From DATCMH01 sp036563505 (GTDB taxonomy: Bacteria > Pseudomonadota > Alphaproteobacteria > Rhizobiales > Beijerinckiaceae), in contig DATCMH010000012.1 of NCBI GenBank assembly GCA_036563505.1, positions 1 through 64,000 of the forward strand: a DNA stretch of 64,000 nt, read 5' to 3'. Position 1 is the first letter of the stretch, and the number at the start of each line of letters is the position of its first letter. The notes under the pieces were generated by a model. The model was not told where the DNA came from. It saw nothing but the letters and a program-made list of their open reading frames with translations, and ran no database searches. The position numbers and the translations under genes are program-made. Positions 35,178 through 43,693 of the stretch are shown one piece after another.

Positions 35178-37682
35178 ATGAGGATGCTGGACGAGGCCCG
35201 CCAAAGCAGGGCGACGGTCGTCGTCGCGGCTGAGAAGCCGGCGAAGGATCCGGCCGGGGAGGCCGCCCGCGCCGTTCGTCTGCTGATCGATGGCATGACC
35301 TGCGCCTCCTGCGCCGGGCGCGTCGAGAAGGCGCTGGCCCGGGTGCCGGGTGTGGCAGCGGCGGAGGTGAACCTCGCGGCGGAGACCGCCCAAGTTATTC
35401 TCGATCGTGGGGCATCCCCCGCCGATCTCGCCGCGGCGGTCGAGCAGGCCGGTTACGGGCTCAAGGCCGAAACCTTCGACCTCGCCGTCCGGGGCATGAC
35501 CTGCGCGTCCTGCGCTGAGCGCGTCGAGAAGGCGCTGGCCCGGGTGCCGGGCGTAACGGGGGCCGAGGTCAACCTTGCCGCCGAGCGCGCGCGGGTGACC
35601 GGGATCGACGGTCTCGTCTCGTCCGATGACCTCGTGCGCGCGCTGGAGGTGGCCGGTTACGAGGCTTCGCCGCACCGGCCTGACGCGCGCTCGACTCCGG
35701 GGGAGGGCGCCCGGGACGAGGCTGCGCGCCGCGATCGGCGCGACCTTGCCCTCGCGGCCGTGCTCACCCTGCCCCTCGTCGCGCCGATGCTGCTCGCCGT
35801 CGTCGGGATCGACGCCGCGTTGCCCGGCTGGGCGCAGCTCCTCCTCGCCACCCCTGTCCAGTTCTGGCTAGGGCAACGCTTCTACCGGAGTGGGCTCCTG
35901 GCGGCGCGCGCCGGCACGGGCAACATGGACCTGCTCGTGGCCCTCGGCACCTCGGCGGCCTACGCCTTGAGCCTGTGGCAGCTCGCCTCGGGCCACGGCG
36001 CAGGTCATGGCACCGAGCACCTCTACTTCGAGACCTCTGCCGCCGTCGTCACCCTGGTGCTGCTCGGCCGTTATCTCGAGAGCCGCGCCAAGCGGCAAGC
36101 GACGTCGGCCATCCGCGCCCTCATGGACCTTCGCCCCGAGCGGGCCCGCCTGCGCCGTCCGGACGGAAGCGAAGCGGAGATCGACGCTGCCGCGGTGCGG
36201 GTCGGTGACGTGGTCGTGGTGCGCCCCGGCGAGCGCGTGCCCGTCGACGGCCGGGTGCGGGAGGGCGCGTCGGAGGTCGACGAGTCGCTGCTCACGGGCG
36301 AGAGCCTGCCCGTGCCGAAAAGGGTCGGCGATCGGGTCGCCGGCGGGGCCGTCAACGGCTCGGGGCTCCTCCTCGTCGAGACGGCGGCTGTCGGCGCGGA
36401 AACGGTGCTGGCGCGGATCATCCGCCTCGTCGAGACGGCGCAGGGCGCCAAGCCGCCGATCCAGCGCCTCGTCGACCGGGTCAGCGCGGTTTTCGTTCCC
36501 GTCGTCCTCGCGCTCGCGGCGCTCACCGTCCTCGGCTGGCTCGCCGCCGGGGCGGGCGTCGAGACGGCTCTCGTCAACGCGGTGGCGGTGCTCGTCATCG
36601 CCTGCCCCTGTGCGCTCGGGCTCGCGACCCCCGCCGCGATCATGGCCGGCACGGGCGTCGCCGCCCGGCACGGCATCCTGATCAAGGATGCCGAAGCGCT
36701 GGAGACCGCCCACGCCGTCGACGCGGTGGTGTTCGACAAGACCGGGACGCTCACGCTGGGCAAGCCGGCCCTCGTCGCGCTCGAGCCGGCGCCTGGGGTC
36801 GATCGCCTCGATCTGCTGCGCCTCGCGGCGGGCGTCCAGGCCGGCAGCGAGCACCCGCTCGCCCGCGCCGTGCTGGCGCAGGCGACCGGGGAGGGGATCG
36901 GCGCGCCGCCGGCGGCCTCGGTCAGCGCCTTGCCCGGCCGCGGCGTGGAGGCGGTGGTCGCCGGGCAGAATCTCAGGCTCGGCAGCCGGCGTCTCCTCGC
37001 CGAAAGCGGCGTCGAGCCTGGCGCACTCGCCGGCCGGGCCGCCGCGCTGAAAGCCGAGGGCCGCACCGTCTCCTGGCTCTTCGCCGCGGACCCGACGCCC
37101 CGCCTCCTCGGCCTCCTCGCCTTCGGCGACGCCCTCAAGGACGGCGCGGTCGAAGCCGTCGCCGCGCTGCGCCGGCGCGGCATCCGAACTCTTATGCTGA
37201 CCGGGGACAACCAGGGCAGCGCCCAAGCCGCGGCGCGGCTCCTCGGCCTCGACGAGGTCGTGGCCGAGGCCCTGCCCGCGGACAAGGCGGCGGCGGTGGC
37301 GGAGCTTAAAGCACGCGGCCACGTGGTGGCCATGGTGGGCGACGGGGTCAACGATGCGCCTGCGCTCGCCGCGGCCGATCTCGGCATCGCCATGGCGACG
37401 GGCACCGACGTCGCCATGCACGCGGCCGGCATCACCCTAATGCGGGGCGACCCCGCCCTCGTCGCGGCCTGTCTCGACGTGGCGCGGCGCACCCGGGCCA
37501 AGATCCGCCAGAACCTGTTCTGGGCCTTCGTCTACAACGTGGTGGGCCTGCCCCTCGCCATGCTCGGATATCTGAACCCCACGGTGGCCGGAGCGGCGAT
37601 GGCCTTCTCCAGCGTCAGCGTCGTCGCCAACGCGCTCCTCCTGCGCCGCTGGCGGCCGGAGCTCGGACAGGGGCGGGCCTGA
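35178..37682 (+). CDS. copA: Copper-translocating P1B-type ATPase
   Basis: An 834-residue inner-membrane pump exporting Cu+ from the cytoplasm. It has two N-terminal HMA domains with metal-binding C42/C45 and C109/C112 in GMTCASC, a TGES actuator motif, the transmembrane CPC metal site at C476-P477-C478, phosphorylated D520 in FDKTGTLT, and the hinge MVGDGVNDAPALAAAD. The CPC motif and a CueR-like promoter support copper over other metals. ATG 35178 follows a GGGAGAGGA ribosome site. The two HMA units are almost identical at DNA level over about 60 bp, 201 bp apart. Confidence 0.94.
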   Translation: MRMLDEARQSRATVVVAAEKPAKDPAGEAARAVRLLIDGMTCASCAGRVEKALARVPGVAAAEVNLAAETAQVILDRGASPADLAAAVEQAGYGLKAETFDLAVRGMTCASCAERVEKALARVPGVTGAEVNLAAERARVTGIDGLVSSDDLVRALEVAGYEASPHRPDARSTPGEGARDEAARRDRRDLALAAVLTLPLVAPMLLAVVGIDAALPGWAQLLLATPVQFWLGQRFYRSGLLAARAGTGNMDLLVALGTSAAYALSLWQLASGHGAGHGTEHLYFETSAAVVTLVLLGRYLESRAKRQATSAIRALMDLRPERARLRRPDGSEAEIDAAAVRVGDVVVVRPGERVPVDGRVREGASEVDESLLTGESLPVPKRVGDRVAGGAVNGSGLLLVETAAVGAETVLARIIRLVETAQGAKPPIQRLVDRVSAVFVPVVLALAALTVLGWLAAGAGVETALVNAVAVLVIACPCALGLATPAAIMAGTGVAARHGILIKDAEALETAHAVDAVVFDKTGTLTLGKPALVALEPAPGVDRLDLLRLAAGVQAGSEHPLARAVLAQATGEGIGAPPAASVSALPGRGVEAVVAGQNLRLGSRRLLAESGVEPGALAGRAAALKAEGRTVSWLFAADPTPRLLGLLAFGDALKDGAVEAVAALRRRGIRTLMLTGDNQGSAQAAARLLGLDEVVAEALPADKAAAVAELKARGHVVAMVGDGVNDAPALAAADLGIAMATGTDVAMHAAGITLMRGDPALVAACLDVARRTRAKIRQNLFWAFVYNVVGLPLAMLGYLNPTVAGAAMAFSSVSVVANALLLRRWRPELGQGRA

Positions 37683-37759
37683 CGACGCCGACAGGCGGCT
37701 GGACGCGCCAAGACACGGCCTGCCTTGCACCGACGCCGCTTTCGGGCCAAGGGGCGCCG

Positions 37760-38800
37760 ATGCCCCGCTTCGCTGCCCACCTCCTCCAGATCGCGGCCGC
37801 AGCCCTCGGCGGCTGGCTCTTTCACGCCCTCGGCATTCCCGCGGCCTGGCTCTCCGGGGCGGTGGTGGCCTGCGTCGCCCTGAGCGTCTTCGGGGTCGGA
37901 CTGCCCTTGCCGAAACCCCTCGTCGACGCGGCAATGCTGGCCTCGGGCGCCACCATGGGCGCGTCCGTGACGCCCGAAGCGGTCGCGGCGATGGCGCGGT
38001 ATCCGGCGAGCCTCGCCCTTCTCGTGATGGGCGTCGTCGCCATCACCGGCGGATCCATGATCTGGCTCGTGCGGGTGTCGCGCTGGCGCGTCGGCGACGC
38101 CATGCTGGCCTCCGTTCCGGGGGCCTTCTCGACCGTCCTGGCGGTGGCCACCGAGCGCGGCGTCGATATCGGCCCGGTCGCCGTCGTGCAGGCCTTCCGC
38201 CTGTTCCTCCTCATCACCGTGCTGCCGAGCGCCGTGGTCGCCGTCGGCGGCGACAGCGGCCGGAGCGCCATGCTCCTGGGCGAGGGCCTGCCGGTCGCGA
38301 GCCCGGTGGGCTTAAGTCTCGTGCTCGCCGGCGGTCTGGCCTTGGGGCTCGCCTTCGCCCGGATCGGCATGGCGGCTCCCATCCTGCTCGGCGCGACGCT
38401 GGCGAGCGCGCTCGCTCACGGCACGGGCGCGATCCCGGGCGTGGTGCCGCCTGTCATCGCCACGGCCGGCCTCGTGCTGCTCGGCGTCTACGTCGCCGAG
38501 CGCTTCACCACCCTCGACCGCGGCGTCCTGCGGCGCACGGTGCCGGCGGCGGTGGCCTCCTTCGTCATCGGCAGCGCTCTGGCAGTGGCCTTCGCCGTGG
38601 CCTCCGCCGCGCTCGCCGGCGTCGGCCTCGCCGATGCCCTCGTCGCCTTCGCCCCCGGCGGGCTCGAGGCGATGATGGTGCTCGCCCTCGTGCTCGGGCT
38701 CGACCCGCTCTACGTTGGCGTCCACCACCTCGTGCGCTTCCTCGGCATCGGTTTCGCCCTGCCCCTGGTCTATACCTGGATGCGGCGGCGAGGCGGTTGA
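37760..38800 (+). CDS. AbrB-family membrane transporter
   Basis: A 346-residue integral membrane protein with about 10 hydrophobic segments arranged as two repeats. It has the GGWLFHALGIPAAWLSGA, AFSTVLAVATERG and AFAPGGLEAMMVLALVLGLD phrases typical of AbrB-family proteins (formerly called ammonia monooxygenase-like). Family members are poorly characterised putative transporters or regulators. It follows copA by 77 bp on the same strand and may share its transcript, but a role in copper handling is not shown. Confidence 0.82.
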   Translation: MPRFAAHLLQIAAAALGGWLFHALGIPAAWLSGAVVACVALSVFGVGLPLPKPLVDAAMLASGATMGASVTPEAVAAMARYPASLALLVMGVVAITGGSMIWLVRVSRWRVGDAMLASVPGAFSTVLAVATERGVDIGPVAVVQAFRLFLLITVLPSAVVAVGGDSGRSAMLLGEGLPVASPVGLSLVLAGGLALGLAFARIGMAAPILLGATLASALAHGTGAIPGVVPPVIATAGLVLLGVYVAERFTTLDRGVLRRTVPAAVASFVIGSALAVAFAVASAALAGVGLADALVAFAPGGLEAMMVLALVLGLDPLYVGVHHLVRFLGIGFALPLVYTWMRRRGG

Positions 38801-38965
38801 GCGAGGGAACGAGTCGCCTCGGCGAGCCCGCCCCGACGGCGCGCGCCGATGCGGCCGTTGACGCTTCCGGGAGCATCCCGACGCAAGCGTGTGCACGAGG
38901 GCGCACGAGTGTGATCCATTAACCATATCGTCAGCAATTTGCTCGGTCTCACAAGCGGTTCCCCG

Positions 38966-38994
38966 TTGACTCGCGCCTCCCTCGCCGGTTGCAT
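38966..38994 (+). promoter_or_regulatory. Possible promoter of the SLAM-FecR operon
   Basis: TTGACT at 38966-38971 and TTGCAT at 38989-38994 are 17 bp apart and lie 44 bp before the chosen start codon. No Irr, Fur or RirA-type palindrome was recognised in the 237-bp upstream gap. Confidence 0.35.
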
Positions 38995-39037
38995 GCGCGC
39001 GGGAAAGACGGCGTGGCGGCGCCGCGGGGGGACTGAC

Positions 39038-40378
39038 GTGAGAATGAGTGTTCGCAGCGCGGCGGCCGGCGCGGCGCTCGCCGCGGCTATGGCCTGCGGC
39101 GCAGCACAGGCGCAAAATCAAGCGGTCATCAGGGATCCGGATTACGACGCGCTGTTCCAGCGCGTCCTGCGCGAGCCCGGCAACCTCGACCTGTCCTTCC
39201 GCTTCGCGGAAACGGCGACGCGGCTCGGCGACTACGAGGCGGCCATCGGCGCCCTCGAGCGCATGGTGTTCTACAACCCGAACCTGCCGCGGGTGCGCCT
39301 CGAGCTCGGCGTGCTCTACTTCCGTCTCGGCTCCTACGAGATGGCGCGCTCCTACTTCGAATCCGCCATCGCGGCGCCCGACACGCCGGCTGACGTGCGG
39401 GTGCGGGTGAGCGGCTTTCTCGCCGAGATTGATCGCCGGGTCTCCGTCACCCAGTGGAGCTTCTTCGGCCAAGCGGGGCTGCGCCACCAGTCGAACGCCA
39501 ATGCCGGCCCGACCTCGCAACTCGTGCGCGCGGCGGGCGTCGACGCGACGCTCGACCGCCAGTTCGTCAGGGCGCCGGACTGGAATGCCTTCGGCTTGGG
39601 CGGCATCCGCCACGTCTACGATTTCGAGAACCAGCGCGGCGACGTCTGGGAGACCACGGTCGGCGCCTACTACGCCAAGCAGTTCAAGTTCGAGAAGCTG
39701 AACCTTGGCCTCATCGAGGTTCAGACTGGGCCGCGCCTGGCGCTCCTGCCCGACAGCTGGCCCGGCTTCTCGATCAGACCTTATGCCCTCGCCAACGGCG
39801 TGTCCCTCGGCGACGATCCGTACCTGACGACCACCGGCGCCGGCGTCGGCGTCACGATGCCGATCAGCCCCTATTTCAACCTCGAGCCCTTCCTCGAGGT
39901 GCGGGCGCGCAAGTTCGGCAACAACAAGGATTATCCCAACGCCGCCGAGCAGTCGGGCCGTCTCTGGACCGCGGGTCTGCTGGCCCAGGGCGACCTGTTC
40001 TGGGGTTCGGCGGTGCGCTGGCAGGCGCGGGCGGCTTTCGCCCGCAACGACACGCGGCGCGATTACACCTCCTATGAGGCCGTTGGCATCGACGTCGGGT
40101 TCCCGATGGAGTTCCAGGGTCCCTGGGGCGCCCGCAAGTGGACCGTGATCCCGTCCGCCGGCTACGGCCGCACCTATTACGACGCGCAGAACTTCATCAT
40201 CGACCCGATCACCAAGCGTGTCGACCGCGAGTGGCGGGCCGGCGTCCTCGTCGACATGCCCGTCTACGAATGGGTCGGCTTCGCCGCCCAGGTGCAATAC
40301 GCCTACGTCGACTCGACCCTTCGCAACTACGACACCCGCAACCTGAGCGTGGTGTTCGGCCCGACCGTTCGGTTTTAG
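39038..40378 (+). CDS. SLAM-type outer-membrane translocon (TPR + DUF560 barrel)
   Basis: A 446-residue exported protein: signal peptide to about residue 23 (AAQAQ), TPR-like repeats at about 30-125, then an outer-membrane beta-barrel ending in Phe. The linker YFRLGSYEMARSYFESAI followed by VRVRVSGFLAEIDRR and GLRHQSNANAGP is the hallmark of Slam (surface lipoprotein assembly modulator) proteins. Slam moves cargo proteins with TbpB-like barrels across the outer membrane (type XI secretion). The next gene, 14 bp away, encodes such a cargo. GTG 39038 has a GGGGGA site 5 bp before it; ATG 39044 is the alternative. Confidence 0.85.
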   Translation: MRMSVRSAAAGAALAAAMACGAAQAQNQAVIRDPDYDALFQRVLREPGNLDLSFRFAETATRLGDYEAAIGALERMVFYNPNLPRVRLELGVLYFRLGSYEMARSYFESAIAAPDTPADVRVRVSGFLAEIDRRVSVTQWSFFGQAGLRHQSNANAGPTSQLVRAAGVDATLDRQFVRAPDWNAFGLGGIRHVYDFENQRGDVWETTVGAYYAKQFKFEKLNLGLIEVQTGPRLALLPDSWPGFSIRPYALANGVSLGDDPYLTTTGAGVGVTMPISPYFNLEPFLEVRARKFGNNKDYPNAAEQSGRLWTAGLLAQGDLFWGSAVRWQARAAFARNDTRRDYTSYEAVGIDVGFPMEFQGPWGARKWTVIPSAGYGRTYYDAQNFIIDPITKRVDREWRAGVLVDMPVYEWVGFAAQVQYAYVDSTLRNYDTRNLSVVFGPTVRF

Positions 40379-40392
40379 GGGGAGGCGCAGCC

Positions 40393-42774
40393 ATGAAAAC
40401 CGCTTACCGAGCCGGCGTCGCGCTCTGCGCCCTTCTCGCCGCCCTTCCCGCGGGCTCCGCCCTCGCCCAGGAGATCGGCACCGCCGGCGCCGTCAACCCG
40501 GCCGCGACCGGAACCCCGCCCGCCCGCCCGACCCGGGTGCTGGAACTCGGCGCCCGCGTCATCCATAAAGAACGCATCCGCACCGTGGACGGGGGCAACG
40601 TCCAGCTCATCTTCATCGACAAGACGACCCTGAGCATCGGTCCGAACTCCGACATCGTCATCGACGAGTTCGTCTACGACCCGAACACCGGCACCGGCCG
40701 CATGGCGGCGAGCATGGCCAAGGGCGTGCTGCGCTTCGTCGGCGGCAACACGAGCCATACGGGGGGCGCCACTATCAAGACGCCCGCCGCGACGCTCGGC
40801 ATCCGCGGCGGCGTCGCCACCGTGACGCACGGGGCGGAGGGCACGAAGGCCATCAACCATTTCGGCATCCTGTCGGTGGCCACCGCCGCCGGCACCGAGA
40901 TCATCCGCCGCCCGGGCTTCGCCGTCACGGTGGCGAGCCCTGCCGCGGTGCCGCCGGCGCCCAAGCGCGTGGCGCAGGCCGAGGTCGAGCAGGCCAACGG
41001 CGAGCTTTCGAGCCGAAGCGGCCAGTCGGGCGGCGCCCGGCAGCGCCCGACGGACGACACCGCGTCCCGCGCCGGCGTTGGCCAAGTCAACGCCCAGGTC
41101 GGCCCGGGCCTCGTCGAAGGCCAACGCCAGACGATCACCTCGGCCCGCGCGACGAGCACGACCACCGCGGCGGTGGCAACGACGCAGGTGCAGACGCTCA
41201 CCCAGAACCTTACCCAGCAGGCGACGAACCAGGCCGTCACCCAGCGGATCGCGGAGGAAGTCGCCGCGCGCCAGCCCGAGAGAGTGCGGCCGAAGGAAAA
41301 GGCCTTCGCCCTCGTCACCACGACCGATCCGGGCCTCAACTCCCGGGTGCCCTACGTGCTCGGCTCGGCGGTGGCCAACGGCAACGTCTCCATCACGCCG
41401 ATCTACGCCTACCGCACCGAGAACCCGGACGCCGAGAGCCTGAAGCCGCAACCCGCCCGCACCCTGCAGGTGGGCTTCGGCATCGAGGGGCGCGGCGCGC
41501 AGCAGACCTCCAACTTCCTCGTCGCCACGGGCGCCTTCACCACCAACGAGAGGGACGAACTGTCCTATTCCGGCGGCTTCCGCTTCACGTCGCGGCGCGC
41601 GGCGAACATCACCATGGGCAGCGCGCGAGGCTCCATCGCCGGCGCGCCAGGCGGGATCACCGCCGATCCGGACCGCACCCCGACCAGGGTGGCGGTGAAC
41701 CAGGATTTCGTCGACGCGGCGGGCAAAGTGACCGCCGATCAGGCCTTCGCGCGCCCGGGCGGCGGCGGGGCCGGCCAGAACTACGGCTTCAACCAGACCT
41801 TCACCCGCACCGACACGCCGAGCGGGCTTGGCCAGAACCGGCCGGAGAGAACGCTCACCGGCTGGGCCGGCGGCATGGTGCGAACGCTCGACGTCGCCCG
41901 CGACGTCAACATCGAGCCGGCCCAGCCTCTGTTCGGCTCGGCCTCGGTCCAGCTCGACCCGGGCGACTCGCGGGTGCAGGCCTATATCTACTCCGCCGCC
42001 ATGCGGACGGGCACCGGCGACTCCGCCGCCCCGACGGGCGCCTACGAGTACGGGCTGGCCCAATTCGGCAACCTCAACCGCGACGAGCACGCTCGGGGCA
42101 CCTACATCGACTACGACCGTTTCGGCGCCCGCGAGGCCGCGACCGACATCAGCCGGGAGACCCAGACCCCGCTCTCCATCGTCAACGACGTCGCGCTCAC
42201 CCGCGACAGCGGCCTGATGGCGAGCTCGGGCACCACGAGCGTGAAGGCCTCCTTCCCGGAGGTGAATTTCTGCCAGTGCGAGTACACGCGCTGGGGATTC
42301 TGGTCGCAGGAGACGCGCCGCACCCAGGACGGGCGCGAATACGCCGACCGGATCCATCTCGGCACCTGGATCGCGGGCGAGGTCTCGGAAGCCGAGAAGA
42401 TCCCGACTGCGGGCACCGCCACCTATTCGGGCCATGCCATCGGGTCGTTCCGGAGCGGCGGCAACGAATACGTGGCGGCCGGCAATTTCCGCACGACGGT
42501 GGATTTCGCGCGCCAGACGGGCAACGTCGCCGTCACCGGGCTCGACAACCGCGACTATGCCGGCACCATGTCGATCAGCCCCGGCTCGGCCTACTTCTTC
42601 AGCACCGACATGCGCACGACCGGGACGAGCCCGACGAGTGCGGCGACGATGCAGCTCTTCGGCAACTTCTACAAAGGCCCCGGCGGGCCGATCCAGGAGA
42701 TGGGCGGTCAGATGCTCGTCAACGGCCTCGGCGGCTACACCGGCAGCGGCATCTTCGCGGGACGGCAGAACTAG
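40393..42774 (+). CDS. FecR-domain protein with C-terminal TbpB-like barrel (predicted Slam cargo)
   Basis: A 793-residue secreted protein. A type I signal peptide (ALAQ, about residue 25) has no lipobox Cys. A FecR domain covers about 38-160 (RVLELGARVIHKERIRT; SMAKGVLRFVGG; TPAATLGIRGG). A Gln/Thr-rich low-complexity linker spans about 200-310. A large unassigned middle region ends with a two-Cys motif NFCQCEYTRWGFW. The last 115 residues look like the TbpB/hemophilin eight-stranded barrel: TVDFARQTGNVAV, LFGNFYKGPGGPIQEMGG, and terminal GIFAGRQN. The ribosome site GGGGGAGG overlaps the upstream SLAM stop. FecR here has no sigma factor or membrane anchor, so classic iron signalling is unlikely. 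Confidence 0.8.
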   Translation: MKTAYRAGVALCALLAALPAGSALAQEIGTAGAVNPAATGTPPARPTRVLELGARVIHKERIRTVDGGNVQLIFIDKTTLSIGPNSDIVIDEFVYDPNTGTGRMAASMAKGVLRFVGGNTSHTGGATIKTPAATLGIRGGVATVTHGAEGTKAINHFGILSVATAAGTEIIRRPGFAVTVASPAAVPPAPKRVAQAEVEQANGELSSRSGQSGGARQRPTDDTASRAGVGQVNAQVGPGLVEGQRQTITSARATSTTTAAVATTQVQTLTQNLTQQATNQAVTQRIAEEVAARQPERVRPKEKAFALVTTTDPGLNSRVPYVLGSAVANGNVSITPIYAYRTENPDAESLKPQPARTLQVGFGIEGRGAQQTSNFLVATGAFTTNERDELSYSGGFRFTSRRAANITMGSARGSIAGAPGGITADPDRTPTRVAVNQDFVDAAGKVTADQAFARPGGGGAGQNYGFNQTFTRTDTPSGLGQNRPERTLTGWAGGMVRTLDVARDVNIEPAQPLFGSASVQLDPGDSRVQAYIYSAAMRTGTGDSAAPTGAYEYGLAQFGNLNRDEHARGTYIDYDRFGAREAATDISRETQTPLSIVNDVALTRDSGLMASSGTTSVKASFPEVNFCQCEYTRWGFWSQETRRTQDGREYADRIHLGTWIAGEVSEAEKIPTAGTATYSGHAIGSFRSGGNEYVAAGNFRTTVDFARQTGNVAVTGLDNRDYAGTMSISPGSAYFFSTDMRTTGTSPTSAATMQLFGNFYKGPGGPIQEMGGQMLVNGLGGYTGSGIFAGRQN

Positions 42775-42786
42775 AACAGCGGAAGC

Positions 42787-42821
42787 GAGGGGCCGGGCGC
42801 TCGACCCCCGGCCCCTCGGTT
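42787..42821 (+). terminator. Terminator after the SLAM-FecR operon
   Basis: A perfect 11-bp stem, GAGGGGCCGGG/CCCGGCCCCTC, with a 9-base loop begins 13 bp after the stop and is followed by GGTT. The T run is short, but the hairpin is strong and well placed before tRNA-Thr. Confidence 0.65.
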
Positions 42822-42877
42822 GCCATCCCGCCCCCGATCCGCTATCAGCCCGCCACGCCCGCTTCGCGAGGCCCTCA

Positions 42878-42952
<75 letters not shown>

Positions 42953-42971
42953 TCCCAGCCTTCCGCCTCAC

Positions 42972-43160
42972 CTAGCGCCCGATCGCCTGGCCGGCGCGCG
43001 TGAGCGCGTCCTGGGCGCGGAGGAGGTTGTCGGTGCGGGTCTGGTACGGGTTCGGATCGCCGGTGACCCAGTAAAGGACGCCCCAGCCGATCAGGACCAG
43101 CGCGGCCGCGCGCAGGGCAAGGTGGGCGAGGGCTCGGCCCAGCAGCTTCGCGAAGCGCAT
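42972..43160 (-). CDS. Small single-span membrane protein
   Basis: A 62-residue protein beginning MRFAKLLGRA, with one hydrophobic segment (LALRAAALVLIGWGVLYWVTG) at about residues 11-30 and a polar C-terminal tail. It starts only 4 bp after the stop of the upstream membrane protein on the same strand, so the pair is an operon. I do not recognise it. An upstream in-frame start would overlap the neighbour and is less likely. Confidence 0.55.
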   Translation of the reverse strand: MRFAKLLGRALAHLALRAAALVLIGWGVLYWVTGDPNPYQTRTDNLLRAQDALTRAGQAIGR

Positions 43161-43164
43161 GGCG

Positions 43165-43545
43165 TCAGCGCCAGGCCGGGAGCATGGCCACGACACGGGC
43201 GCCCGCGCCCTCGATCGCCTCGTTGCGCCGCGCGATCCGCTCCTTCATGCAGCTCTTGATCGTGTCGCCGTACCAGAACTCGCCCCGCTCCTTCATGCGC
43301 CGGCATTCGGCGTAGGGCTGTCCGTAGAAGATCCCGAGCGCCAGGACGATGACGGCCGCGAGCTCCAGCAGGAAGCGCAGGCCGCCGTCCTTCTGCGGCT
43401 CGTCGCGCCGGCGCGCCGCGCGCTGGCGCTCCTTGATGAGGGCGAGCCGCTCATGGAACGCTTCGTGAGACACGAAGGCGTCGCGCTCCTCGGCCCCGAG
43501 CGGCCGGCGCTCGTCGAGGGTGTCGGGGCGGTAAACACTCGTCAT
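43165..43545 (-). CDS. Membrane protein of unknown function
   Basis: A 126-residue protein starting MTSVYRPDTL. A basic and acidic cytoplasmic stretch of about 60 residues precedes one hydrophobic helix (FLLELAAVIVLALGIFYG, about 63-80). A tail with two Cys (YAECRRM, IKSCMKERI) follows. The first in-frame start would add 8 residues. It pairs with the tiny membrane gene directly downstream. No family assigned. Confidence 0.6.
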   Translation of the reverse strand: MTSVYRPDTLDERRPLGAEERDAFVSHEAFHERLALIKERQRAARRRDEPQKDGGLRFLLELAAVIVLALGIFYGQPYAECRRMKERGEFWYGDTIKSCMKERIARRNEAIEGAGARVVAMLPAWR

Positions 43546-43693
43546 CGCAATGATCCCAGAATGAAACACCTTCGGTGCCCACCCTGGAATCGTCGCGAAG
43601 AGCGTGCCCGGCGGCCGTGCCGTCAGGGGCCCGGCGCCGGAGGCCTGCCGCCCGGCCTCGAGAAGCCCGGCGGCAGGCGCGTGTCGTTCGGCT

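Noticed and set aside
40393..40470. Lipobox for a surface lipoprotein at the start of the Slam cargo
   Set aside because: The signal peptide ends in ALAQ. Its only Cys (ALCALL) is inside the hydrophobic core and is not at a lipobox cleavage position that I would accept.
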